From Triglochin maritima (lineage: Eukaryota; Streptophyta; Magnoliopsida; Alismatales; Juncaginaceae), in the NCBI GenBank assembly GCA_963682175.1, contig OY821777.1, positions 21,348,001 through 21,412,000 of the forward strand: a stretch of DNA of 64,000 nt. The letters are read 5' to 3'. Positions 46,283-58,187 of this stretch are shown piece after piece. Made by a program: the position numbers and the translations under genes. Every line of letters starts with the position of its first letter. The first letter of the stretch is position 1. The notes under the pieces were generated by a model. That model was not told the DNA's origin, did no database searches, and saw nothing but the letters and a program-made list of their open reading frames with translations.

Positions 46283-47622
46283 AAAATTTACCTGGCAAAA
46301 GCTCCATATCCTAGTAGGTTAACCAAAAAACAGAGTGACACAATGGATAAGATATTAGAGGTCTTCAAACAAGTGAAGGTTAGCATACCCTTGTTGGATG
46401 TCATCCAACAAATACCTCAATATGCCAAAGTGTTGAAAGATCTCTGCACAACAAAGAGGAAAACCAATGTTCCTAAGAAAGCATTCTTAGCTGCAAGTGT
46501 GAGCTCACTTTTGTCCAATCCCACATACACAAAGTACAAGGACCCACCCGGGTGTCCTACTTTTGAGTGTATGATAAGGGACACTAGCATAAGTAACATA
46601 TTGCTAGATTTAGGGTCAGCGGTCAACCTCCTCCCGTCTTCGGTTTATCAATAGTTGAACTTGGGAGAATTGAAATCAACTAAGATCACCCTCCAATTGG
46701 CGGATAGATCCATTTGTGTCACAAAGGGGATTATTGAGGACGTGCTCATCAAAGTTGGAGATTTTATATTTCCAGTAGATTTTGTCGTCATCGATACAAA
46801 CCATGTTGCGAACACCCACTCTCAACTACCTTTGATTTTGGGTAGACCATTTTGGCAACCTCTAATGCCTTAATTAATTGTAGAAATGGTTTAAGCTCTC
46901 ATTTGGTAACATGAGTACCGAGTTTTATGTGTTCAACTCTGGTGGACAACAAGAGCCCTTAAACGAACCATTAAATCTCAACCTTATCCGCCAATTGGAG
47001 AAAGCACCGTAAAATGACAAACACCCCCAATACCAACGCAACCCGTTGAAAATGTTTGTGTGCCTAGCAAAAACACATTGCCTGTCTTCGCAATGCAACA
47101 AAGTGAGCTGACATCAAACATGAATACACAACAAGAGTGTTTGTTGGATGATTCAGTTGAGATTTTAGTAAGGGGGACATACGTCATCAGATGCCCATAC
47201 CAGAATGTATCTTTACCCAATGTCCCGTGGCCGTTGAGCCTCATGAGCTTCCTCCGGACTCCAACAAGGATGTACCTGTGACTGAGCTTGTGCTTGATAA
47301 TATAAAGGAGGTTGGGTGATCCTTGCTAGACGACTTGGGGAGAAGCCCTAGACATAGTGCGACAGGTGTGTCACATCACACGAATGAGCCCGAGGAACCT
47401 GCCTATTGGTTGGAGGGTTTTGTTCAACGAGCAACTAAACCTTAATGAGGCAACACAACTCCTTCCATTCACATTTCCTACAACCACCAATATCATGAGG
47501 GGTTTGAGCGTTTTAGTTTTGACCTTTCACCCATCATAATACCTCAGAGTACCAATGAAGCGGGCCCATCATGACAGATCTCTAGTCTGAATGACTCGAT
47601 GTTCTCATTCGATGTTCCTTGA
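46283..47622 (+). pseudogene. E protease and C-terminal module, broken
   Basis: In frame with gag after the TAG: KAPYPSRLTKKQ, then MDKILEVFKQVKVSIPLLD (46343), the protease turn LLDLGSAVNLLP, a TAG near 46652, and ILGRPF near 46840 followed by a frameshift. The C-terminal module is recognisable at 47380-47622 (LPIGWRVLFNEQLN, end MFSFDVP) in other frames. Close to the intact A1 ORF, but dead. Confidence 0.82.
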
Positions 47623-47919
47623 CCAAATCATTATGAGAATATCTTTGTTTATGTATATATCTTGTTTATAACAAAACAAGGAGAAACAAGAGAGAAAAAG
47701 AAAAAGACAAAGACAAAGAAAAAAAGAACAAAAGACTCCACAAGTGAGAATTGGTTGTTGTTGGCACTAACCCTGGTGTATTTGGGCCCTATTGGTTTCA
47801 CGTATTTTTCTCCCTTGTTAAGTATCTCACAGGTTTTCGGGAATTTGGGTATATGTCCATCCACGTATTTGTCTCCCTTAGCTTTGGTGAGGTTGTCACT
47901 TTTTCATGCATAGATACAT
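47623..47919 (+). other. Start of the E 3' block, cut by LTR D2
   Basis: Matches the first 300 bp after the A1 protease stop (8211 down to about 7950 on the minus strand), including TATTTGGGCCC and TTTTTCATGCAT. The remaining 1.2 kb, PPT and 3' LTR are absent. Confidence 0.75.
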
Positions 47920-49472
47920 TGATTAGTAGCATATCATGCATCATATTCATGCTATATATCCTTTATTTCACTTCAATATTGTGCTACTCGAGTTGTTGTT
48001 TGTAGTGTTTCCGGAATTAGGTAATAAGGAAGAGAAAGAGAGCAAAAAGGACGTAAATGTAACAAGTATGGACTGATTTGGAAGGTTCTGGACCTATTTA
48101 TAATGCACAAGGACTGGATCGCAAATAAGGAAGGACCCAAGTAAAAACTCGGAGGGACCTGATTGTGAAGTGCAAAATATGGTGACACATGACTTGAATC
48201 ATATCAGTATTTTGCCAATTAAACTCAGAGTGATTCGACCGAGCAGACTAGGACTTCACCCCACGTGCCAAGGGAAGAAACAAAGTAGCACACAAAATTT
48301 CAACCTAATCAGATCCATTTGATTCACCACTGACGGATCAAAATGGTCCAAAGGGTCTCAAATTTTGTTCATCGTTCGGGTTGTTGGGTCAGAGCATTCC
48401 AAGACTATTAGATGTGATTTAAAGACGTCCGATTATGCCCAAATCCATCCAAACCTCTAAACTTCTGTAATTACACTTGTAATGCCTCATTTCCTCTTCT
48501 TCCTCCCTCCCCCATTAGAGTATGTTTTAGTTTCCTATTTTAGTAGTGTAATAAGGGGTCGGAGAGGAGCAAACTTTGTCTTTTACTTTCTTAATCTAGT
48601 TTAGTTCTTGTTCATTATGTTGATGTTTTCCTTTGATGCAATTTATTTTATGTTGGTGTTTGTTTAATCTAGTCTTCTACATTTCTTTCATGGGTTTATA
48701 TTCTTTTCATGCTTTCTTTAGTGCAGAGATGAGTAGAGAGTAGTCCATCCTCATTTGGGGTGGAGAAGAAGGTGATTCGATCATGTGATGGAATAGTGTG
48801 TTTTAATCTTAATCCTTTGAGTCTTACATGATTTCCATAACCATCTTATGGGATTCCACTCTTATCTTTTATGTGCTAATACTCTTGAGTGAAGCTTAGC
48901 ACATTATTAGATTAGTGGAACTATTTTATGGGGAATGATGAGGTGAGGATAAGGATGGAGTGGAAGAAGGGAACAAGGCATGTGCATGCATGGGCTCATG
49001 TTGGCTTTATCTTAATTAATGTCTTGTATGCTTTAATGATTGTGATAAATCTTATTTCATGTGGAGACATAGTTGGATTTGAGTAATGATGCATGTGAAC
49101 ATATTAGCTTCATTTCAATTATTGTCTTGTATGTTTTAATGATAAGGGTTTATCTTATTTCATGTGGAGGCAAAATTGGAGTTGAGTTTTATGGATTTCA
49201 TGTATGACATGTTTTGATGAGCACATTTGAACACTCACTACACTACACATTTTCATTTCCATGTTCTTTCTCTACCCCCTAAGGGGTTTAGTTTTCATTG
49301 ATCGTTTTTTCGATTTCCCACGCATTGTAGTTTAATTTTGATCTCATCTCTCTCGTCTTTTTCCCCACTCAAGTATCGTGAACTCGACTCACACGCGCTC
49401 CCTGTGGACCCACCCGTATTTGCCATCGTTCAACGCGGCTGTGCACTTGCGTTATTATAGTTGATTCAATCA
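47920..49472 (+). repeat. D2: complete D-type LTR
   Basis: TGATTAGTAGC to TTGATTCAATCA, 1553 bp, parallel to 58188-59766. The flanks TACAT (47915-47919) and TACAA (49473-49477) differ by one base, so a solo LTR with a decayed TSD is possible. Against this, the right flank also follows another D-type LTR end at 55593, which implies that LTR end and flank were copied together. Confidence 0.78.
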
Positions 49473-49625
49473 TACAAGCAAAAACATAACAAACCATTAC
49501 ACAAGCATGAAAGATGAAAATGGACATTTATAGTATCAGGGAAGCGGGTCTTACAATATGTGTTCTAGAACTTTACTTTTTTATGTTTTTTGTTATGAAT
49601 TGAATGTCTAATCATTTTGTTCTCT
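49473..49625. repeat. Flank repeat shared with 55594-55745
   Basis: About 153 bp (TACAAGCAAAAACATAAC... to CTAATCATTTTGTTC) is repeated with about 90% identity behind the D-type LTR end at 55593. No coding potential. Its nature is unknown. Confidence 0.7.
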
Positions 49626-50065
49626 GAGGTACTAATTCACGCTTGTTTAGATCATGCATTTGTTAGTAAGGTACATTGTAACAAGAGTGAGGTGAGTGCT
49701 TGTTTGGTGAGTTGCTTGCTAGCTTAAGATTTCAAAACATCTTTAAGGGGCACCACCAATAGTCTTCAAGATAAGGTGGGGGATTTCATCACCTCTTCCT
49801 TAGCCCCAAAAACCACACTCCAGTGAAGCCTTAATCTAAAATCAAGTAGACATTGGCCAGTAGGACTCGGGCACATTAGGAGAGTGATCCGGTCATGACC
49901 ATGATAGCCTGATCAACATTTCCCACTTTGTCAATAATAGGAGAGACGAGATCTCCCGATCTTGGCTCACTTGCTGGGTTCTGTGGTCTTCGTCGTAGGG
50001 AGGTTAGGCGTGTTGAGGCCGCGTGAGCTCAAAGTTAGGCGTCGTCTAGCTTAAGGACCCATAGT
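49626..50065 (+). other. M leader fragment
   Basis: Plus-strand version of the conserved leader of A2 (reverse of about 23430-23850), including the segment GATAAGGTGGGGGATTTCAT and the Arg-rich-looking AGGCGTGTTGAGGC region. It joins gag directly because the N-terminal part of gag is deleted. Confidence 0.72.
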
Positions 50066-53000
50066 GTAGGAGCATACTTTTTCCCAAAATGCTCAATGTG
50101 ACATTTACGCATCCGCGTACAACCCGAGAGGGATGGGTTCTTGGGGAGACAATACTGATTCAATTTTTTATACATCATACCCTATAAGCCCCACTCCTAC
50201 TTTATTAATAATAAGTCCACTATCCTCATTTATGCGTAATTTAGTTCTTATCTTACCTAATTGTGTTTGTGGTATGTTTGTATGCTTGATTCAGGTTGGC
50301 TTCCTTGTCGATCGATTGGGTGCGACTCACCCGGTGAGTGCGCTTTTCTTTAGCTCAATCGACTCAGCTTGGGTGCGAGTGGGTAAGGTGGCTCGTGAGC
50401 TAGACTGAGTTAGGTGAAGTGGCATGGATTAAATGGGGGAATTAGTGTGGTTGATTGTATTTTATTGCATGCATTCCATGGTGGTTGTTTTGGCAATGCA
50501 TTGAGCAGGATTGAAGTGACTTGAAGGCCATTGAATGGAGGGAGTTGTTGCAAACAAAAAGCCTTCCCCCAACCGACCTTTCCAAATCCATTCCGCTCCC
50601 TCAAGTCTTCTCCACTTCCTCCACTCTCCAGCTAGACGTTCAGACCACTCAGGTGGTGCTCCGGCGAACTTCAAATCCGGCAAGGCTTGAAGCAACATCT
50701 AATGCAACTTTTGGTGCGACTAGAAGCTTGGTGGGCAGATTTTGCAACTTGGCTCAGGCATTCTTCTTGCAGATCAGATATTCTCCTGACCCTTGAAGAG
50801 TTTTATGGGAGGGGGTCTTGGCTGGAGGTCTGGCCAGCACCATGTTGGTGGTTGGTGCAATCGGTTGCACCATCAACCGAGTTCCCTTCTAGCGCGCGCA
50901 TGGAGCATGCGCTAGATGGGGCTGGCTGTGGGGAAGCCAGAGGCACTGGAGCTCCATGGAGTTCTGGGGAGGTCTGACCAAGGGTGAAGAGGTTTCCTTC
51001 TGGGCTGAGTTTGGAGCGGTCACGGGTCTGGTTGGGTGTGACTGGTGCACACAATACCCTACTAGGGTTTATCTTCAACCCTTTTGACTTCTTGTCTTGG
51101 GCAGCTGGCTAGTGCAACCCTCCCAGACGGTGGCTGGGGTCAGGAGGGGTAGGGATGGACCCTAGGGAGGCTAAGGTGAGTGGTGTCTGGATGGGCTACC
51201 TTGGTCTGAGCAGGGTGCGCTAGGGTGGGCTAACCATGCGGTTTGTGCACCATGCGCGCCATCTTGCTCGGTTGCTGGACTGAGCTGCTTGGACGGATCT
51301 CTACTGACCTTCTCCCACCTCAGGCCATCCTGGAAGGATTCTCTGAGCACCAGGTTTGGACAGGTCAGGGATTCATATGCATATCTATGAGTCTTGTATT
51401 TTCTGTGATTTAATTGATGCCGTCGGTAGTATGATGTGCGTCGGTTGCTATCGTTTGCTGTTTGAATCGTTTCTTGTCCAGCAGTAAAAATGATATATCC
51501 ATGATCTGATTTCATGTATATCCTCTAATATTAATGTCATGTTCTCAATTAGAAATGCTACTATATCCATCAATATTATATGTAGCCCATTATAAGCTTT
51601 ATTACCATGTGTAACCCCATTGCATGCACGTATACGGTCTATGGATGTATATATATATAAATGTAGCTTCCTGATATCATATGTATCTTTGGCCATGTTG
51701 TGTCACTGATATATATATATGTCGTATCATGTCCACATAAGGTCTAATCATTTTCTGAGGTTCCAGTCCTATCGCATGCATGTCCTGAAATTGATGGTGC
51801 ACATTACCGATTGTTTATGACGTTATGTTACTCTATTCATGCTGATTTATAATCTGGTGTGTGTGTGTTTCCTGATGCTGGAGTCATGCATGCACTCATG
51901 AATGTAATCAAGCTCTTTCATGTTATATGCTATTCGTGTCATATCCTAATGCAACATGTTAACCCGGTTGCACGCATATATGCTAGTTTAGAGATCTATA
52001 TTGTTTGCTGATATTTCATGCATCCCCCATCATATTATTCTATTGAGATATATAATTCATACCCATATCAACTCTGATCATGTTCTGAGATTTTAGTGGA
52101 GTTCGATTATGATGTACCTTGCTGTAATGCATCATCCTATTGTTTCTTACATGTCTATGCGTTACTGCTGTGAAGTGTGGTTATGTATGTTTCTTAGGAC
52201 GTTAGACTTTATAACATCCTTATCATGACCCGTAGACGACTCGATTAGTTGCTAGATGGTTTTACCGATTTCGGTTAGGATTGGTTGTTGTGGATGCCAT
52301 TTGATCCCTGATTTGGGGACGTTGTTTCTGATTGTTGTGTGGGGTTGTGAGGAGGGTATTCTTACATCCTTCCTCGAGCTTGTTCTGGACTCTATAACTA
52401 CATTAGATTTTAGATGTTTAAGTAGCTTGCATTGCATTTAATCTGATAAGTAATTCTCGGCATGTTCTGTTTTCTGGGTCGACGGGCCACGAGTGGGTCC
52501 TCTAGCTTCAGAGGCCACTCACATAAGACCTCTATGTGGAGGCTAGGCGTAAGATAAGTCATGGGCAGATGCGCTGCCATTCAATCTCAGGTTAGATGTT
52601 CCCATGTTCGTGATGGCACCATGTAGGTTTATTTCCGCGATTTGGGGCGTCTAATCGGCGTACCGCTTTGTGCCAAGCGGTAGGGTCACTATTGAGTGAC
52701 CCGCTTCTATTTCTGACCAGCGTGGCTGGTGTTCTGGTTCCTTTTAGAGGAATGTGGTGCGCCCGACTGGCAAGACTGTTGGAGTCGTAGCCTTCTGTTG
52801 CATATTGTGCATTTCTATTGTGATTATGATGCTTTTGTCTTAGTTAGACTGCATGCACTCTTCTATAAAACTATGATTGGACCAAGGGCATACTTGGTTT
52901 TCTTTATTGAAAACTTACGTATATTTTTTGATGTTGTGGCTCAAGTACTTAGGTTCCTTCAGGGGTGGTTTGGACGGGTTTCAGAGGGTTCTGTACACGA

Positions 53001-53963
53001 GGGACACGTCGACCAAAGTCTTTCTATTATCGTTACTTCTGCTTTTATCTTGTTGTGTTTGCATTCGAACTCAATGTGTTATAATTAAATCCTTTATATA
53101 TATGGAAAATCAGTTGTTTTAGTTATATTCTGTTGGTCTATCCTTGTATGTTTCTCCATGTGTTGTCGAGTTGTCTGTTTTGGTCTGTCTATTGTAACTC
53201 ATTCGATCGTCGCGGAGGTGTCTGATCGTGACACTAGTGTTCCTTTCCTAGTGTGCGTACCCACAAGATTGGGGGTGTTACATACCCACCCCATTATTCT
53301 CCTCCCGAATACCCTTATCCCTACCAGCCACCACCCTTGACCAATCATTGGACTCATTCTCAGCCCATAAACACCCAACCCATCCATTTCCCAAATTCTA
53401 ACATGAACATCATTGTTGACCCCAAACTTGATTTCTTGAAACAAACCCTCCAAATGTTCATGGAAACCACTCAAAATTTATTGAATTCCAACTTGAATTC
53501 CTTGCAAACTATAGAAATGCAAGTGAGTCAATTGACAATAATTATGTGAACGTGAGAAGGGTAACATTTCTTGTCAACATGAGAATTTATCTTCTGATAT
53601 CGAACCACCACCACATCCACAAATTCAAAGCACAATCTTTCAAAGTCAAACTCCTAGTTAGTCTAAGGGACTTGGGGTTTCAATTCAAGATCACTTGGTG
53701 GGGGATTTGATTTAAATTGAGAATAGCATGGACCAACTTCATTATGAGTCGACACAGGATTGTGCCCTATCTTTTTGTCCTGTGGCCTTTGAGCTACATG
53801 TTCTTATTGTTGTGCATCTTCAGGACTCTCCTGTGGTTGGGCAAGAGCTCCCTAGTACCTTAATTTCATACGACCTGATGAGAGTTTATCTCTCACTATT
53901 GTTCCTGACCACCTTGGAAATGATGGGACATCAAACAACTACATTGCAATGAGGGTATTGGTG
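50066..53963 (+). pseudogene. M gag, family 2, split by solo LTR N
   Basis: Two pieces. 50066-50182 encodes the segment after the knuckle (tyrosine/serine-rich, with ASAYNPRGMGSWGDN). After the insertion, from 53283, PPEYPYPYQPPP, NHWTHSQPINTQP and the coiled-coil region follow up to a frame break at 53549, and then MDQLHYESTQDCALSFCPVA at 53728. The reading stops at about 53963 where block K begins. The N-terminus with knuckle and the end of the C-terminal module are lost. Confidence 0.8.
50183..53282 (-). mobile_element. N: 3.1-kb solo LTR inserted in M gag
   Basis: Flanked by TACCC (50178-50182 and 53283-53287). The right end reads GGGGGTGTTACA, whose complement TGTAACACCCCC is the usual start of long chromovirus LTRs, so minus orientation is likely. 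The left end reads TATAAGCCCC, probably a decayed TGTAAG. There is no PBS, PPT or coding domain inside, and ORFs of up to 119 codons match nothing I know. AT microsatellites occur near 51648 and 51708. A related fragment is F at 43223-43361. Confidence 0.82.
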
Positions 53964-55425
53964 TATGATTTTGTGTCCCTATGTATGTATATATTTTAAA
54001 TTTTTTAATACAAACATTCAAGATCAATTTCATATTTTCATTGATTTTACGTACACGTATTTGTTTATTCTAATATTATGCATTCCTACACATATTAAAA
54101 TAAACAAAGTATAGAGGATCATACCAAAAGGTTCTCTAAAACCTTTCAGAAGATCCAGAGTTCCGTTGCTTGTCGAATCGCCCGCCGATTCGCCTCCAAG
54201 TGTTCATCAAACTCTAAACAAGATTAGAGAGAAAGGAGCTAGCCAATCAATCTCTAATTAAGCTTAGAATCTAGCTAATAACCCCTCTTTAAGCTCCTGA
54301 GATTTCTATCTCCAAAACTTAAAACTATTAAGAGATTTTCGTGGTGATTAAGGGAGAGATTAATGAGAGAAAGAATTTTTGCATTAACATAAACAAGTAG
54401 GATGAGGGGTCCTTTTATAGGTTACCAAAACATCCTTATGAAGAACTATTCTTTAGTCATGATCTCTTGCTTATTCTCTCCTAAAATTAATCTCAAATTG
54501 CCACATAAGCACCCAAAAAAACGTTTGATTAAATCTGGAATTAATCCAACCAATGATCTAATTATTCTCTTAATAATTCAGGCAAAAATCGCACTATTCG
54601 GTTGACCGAGAATTCTTCTCGGTTAACCGAACCATTCGGTTTTAACACATGTTCGGTGGACCGTGAGCTAGACGGTCGACCAAATATGCATGACAAAAAT
54701 TCTTTGGAAAAACTCAGACGATGCACGTCTTGCTCTGGTCGACCGTTGACCCACCAAACTTTCTCCTAGCGAACATTCATCGGACGACCATGTCACCTTC
54801 GGTGTACCATAAATATCCCAAGATAATTTCTCTCGATTGACCGTTCACGCTTGGTTGACCAAACACAATTGTCCAGGCACTCCAGACAATTTCGGTCAAC
54901 TAATTGTGTTTACCCGTTCCCCATTCGGTTGACCGTTCCGAAGACACCTCGGTCGACCGAACCCTAAACGGTTTACCGTGTTTGACCCCTATTTTGCCTT
55001 TGTCAAATTTTGGATTTATTTGCAACAAAATTTGTTCTTTTGGGGGTTTTAGGAAATTCATATCTTATGTAATATATTATCCTATGTAATATTAAATTAT
55101 TACACCCCATAATATACGCACCTCATATAAATTTATTATAATTCTAATTATGTCAATTCTCATGACATATTGATTTTATTCGTTCACCACATGTGTCCCG
55201 TTTTCATATGAAACCCGACACATCATATGAACTCAAAATCAAGCTTCTTGTTTCCCAGTTTTGTGGTGTGACCTATAGGAGGATCTAAGCTAAATCGGCA
55301 GCGATATTAAGCAATTGATATCTCAAACTATAAGCAGTATCTAGCTACACATTATAGTTACCCAATTAGCATAGATATCTTTGTTCCACTCGAACTAAAC
55401 ACCATCCATTTAGTGATGTAAGTGC
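53964..55425 (-). repeat. K left arm: LTR-like AT-rich repeat with GGTYGACC motifs
   Basis: Begins TGTATGATTTTGTG directly after the gag break. A minus-strand TATA box (AACCTATAAAAGG near 54412) suggests an LTR read on the minus strand. 54600-54990 is dense in GGTYGACC variants. 54660-55425 is inversely repeated at 56385-57100. It lacks a recognisable PBS or coding domain, so the superfamily is unknown. Confidence 0.55.
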
Positions 55426-55436
55426 ACCACTTGTGT

Positions 55437-55593
55437 CCCACACATTATAGTTTAATTTTGATCACATCTCTCTCTTCTTTTTCCCCACTCGAGTATCGTG
55501 AACTTGACTCACACACGCTCCCTATGGACCAACCCGTATTTGCCACCGCTTCAACGCGGCCATTTACCTGCGGTCTTATAAGTGATTCAATCA
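55437..55593 (+). repeat. D-type LTR end inside block K
   Basis: About 157 bp of U5 with CCCGTATTTGCCACCGCTTCA and the end AGTGATTCAATCA, followed by the flank repeat (55594-55745) also found after D2. Confidence 0.75.
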
Positions 55594-55921
55594 TACAAGC
55601 AACAACATAAATAACCATCACACAAGCATGAAAGCTGAAAATGGACATATTATAGTATCGGGGAAGCAGGTCTCATAATATGTGTTCTAAAACTTTACTT
55701 TTATATGTTTTTTGGTATGAATTGAATGTCTAATCATTTTGTTCCCTAATTAATGTATTCGTCTTTTAGAAGAGTTAAGAGACTCTTGGTCCTTAACCGT
55801 AGAGCTCTAAAAGATGAAGGTTTACATAAATCGAAAGTAATTCACAATCATGGTAATCAACATGAAACATTAATTACCGAGATAAGATTGTCTTGTTAGG
55901 TAAAGGATATTGTATCTCTAC

Positions 55922-56400
55922 AAGTACTTAACAACATGAGTATATGAAATCAAAAATGTTTTCTTTCATATATTGAATAGACCTAATAAATGAAAACCTT
56001 ATGGAATGTGTCATAATGTTTTCATTCTGTCTTTGAATCCAAAAATATGACACCTATATCTTTTCACATGAGAAATATATAACTTGATTATTATCAAAAA
56101 CTATCATTGTGTATAGTGATAAAGATATTAGTTGATTATATATGACTTGTGCTGGAAAAGATTATATGTTGATAGATTAACATTTCCCCTCTTAACTTGA
56201 GTGATGATATTAATGGGCCCATTAAAAAACAAAGTTATAATGTGCACAATCTAACTTATGTAACATATTTATAATTAGCTTAAGAGATCAACAAAAAGAA
56301 TATATAATACAAAGATGACACAATCCTACTTTGTATAATATTTGTAATATCATGAGGCAAGAGATAGATACAAGTGATATTATTACGTATCACTAAATGG
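55922..56400. repeat. K direct repeat, copy 1
   Basis: Matches 57156-57634 at a constant offset of 1234 bp, with roughly 20% differences. AT-rich, no ORF. 55746-55921 before it is similar in composition but unassigned. Confidence 0.72.
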
Positions 56401-57115
56401 ATCGTGTTCTGTTCAAGTGAGCAAGACATCTTTGTTATTTCGGTAACTATAATGTGTAGCTGGATACTGCTTATAGTTTATGATATAAAGTGTTTTATAA
56501 TCATGTCAACATAACTTAGATCATCCTATAGATCACACCACAAAACAGGGCAACAACAAATATAATTTTGTATTTTATATGATGTATTGAAATGAAATCC
56601 AGGTGCTAGAATAACAAAATTAATATGTCGTGATTACGACGTGGTTAGAATAAAATAAATTTGTATGAGATGTATATATTATGGGGTATAATGTTTTGAC
56701 ATTATATATGATAATATATTACATAATATAATGTGATCCGCGACATTATAACAAATGAATTAGCTATAACCCAAAAGTTCAAATTTTGTTGGATATTAAT
56801 TCAAAATATGTGAAGGCATAAACATGTCAAAACAATAGACCATTTCGTGACCGGTCTACCGAAATCTTCAGAACGCTCAACTGGGTGGAGATCAGATGGA
56901 CGCGCGATTTGACAAAAATTATCAGGAACTTTCTTGGTAAGAGAACGGTCAACCGACGTGAAACGTGGTTTGACCGAAATTATCTGGGGCTTTTCCAGAT
57001 AGAGAATCAGTCGACGTTTGGTGTTCGGTCCAACCAAAATTATCATTGTGGTAACTATTCGGTCTACTGACTAGACTTTTGGTCGACCGTTTTGCCCACA
57101 TTTTTGCACATATTA
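56385..57115 (+). repeat. K right arm, inverted relative to the left arm
   Basis: The reverse complement aligns with 54660-55425, for example around AACTATAATGTGTAGCT and CACACCACAAAAC. It includes the GGTYGACC cluster at 56850-57095. Together with the left arm it could form a 1-kb-loop hairpin. Identity is low, about two thirds by eye. Confidence 0.62.
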
Positions 57116-57155
57116 ATAAGACATTTTTTCCTGATTAATGGTTGGTTTTAATGGT

Positions 57156-57634
57156 AAGTATTTAACAACATGAGTATATCAAAAAGAGAAAAATATTATC
57201 TTTTATATATTAAATAGACGTAATAAATAAAACATTATGGATTTGTGTTTGTGTCATTAATGTTTTTATTGTGTTTTTGAATCTTAAGATATGAGACCTA
57301 TATATTTTTCACATGAGAAGTGTATAATTAGATTATTATAAAAAACTATCATTTCGTATAGTTATAATGGTATTAGTCGGCTATATATAACTTCTACAGA
57401 AGAAAGTTATATGACAAAAGATTATCATTGCTCCTCTTGACTTGAATGATGATATTATTGGGTCCATTGATAAAACAAAATTATAATGTGCGCAATATAA
57501 CTTATGTATAGTTACATATTTATAATTTTCTTAAGAGATCAAGAAAAAAATATAATAAAAGATGACTCATTCCTACTTTGTATAATATTCCTAATATCAT
57601 GAGGTAAGGGATATTATCTCGTAATACTAAGTGG
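57156..57634. repeat. K direct repeat, copy 2
   Basis: Second copy of 55922-56400. It stops where element H begins. Confidence 0.72.
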
Positions 57635-58187
57635 AAAGGTGTACGTGATAATTTAAGTCCTCATAGGCAATGACGCACGAAACCTAACCCTGGGAGAATT
57701 ACACACCAACTAGAAGAAAAAAAGAGAAGAAAAAAGATTAAAAAAGGTAATGCAAATAAGAACTTTAATAGACTTTACACTTTGTATCACTTGAGGATGT
57801 TAAGGTTGTCAATGTCTTTCACTTAAGTCCTTATTTAACTTGCACGAATGATTCATTAGGATAGGTGTGGATTGGATACATATATAGAGTCGGCACGTAG
57901 TATTACCGTGTCCAATGATGGACAAAAATGAGTCCATTGAGTCGACTTCTAGGTTGATTAATGCATCAATGTTCGGATTGTGGGTATATCCGCTGAAAAC
58001 CCTCAGGAGACACCACTCCTCCGCTTGGCGACAAGGAGGTTTAACGGCTTGTTGCACGTACTAAGTACAATCGTGATTCCTATGAAAGTGAGTAAGAATT
58101 TCCCTATTTTTCGTATGTTTTCCTTTCCTTCATTTTTCTCTTTCTTTGTTTTGCTCGGGACTAGCAAAAGATAAGTGTGGGGGTATT
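57635..58187 (+). other. H: 3' block fragment and polypurine tract
   Basis: Plus-strand version of the conserved 3' block (AAGGTGTACGTGATAATTTAAG, then CTCAGGAGACA and TTTTGCTCGGGACTAGCAAA) ending in the PPT AAGTGTGGGGGTATT (58173-58187). The rest of the element upstream is deleted into block K. Confidence 0.82.

Noticed and set aside
50462..51515. Cluster of ORFs of 78-114 codons on both strands
   Set aside because: Within solo LTR N. Overlapping frames on both strands, no recognisable domain, GC-richer local composition explains open frames.
52729..53088. 119-codon plus-strand ORF
   Set aside because: Inside solo LTR N, low complexity and without similarity to a domain I know; no conserved partner in the window.
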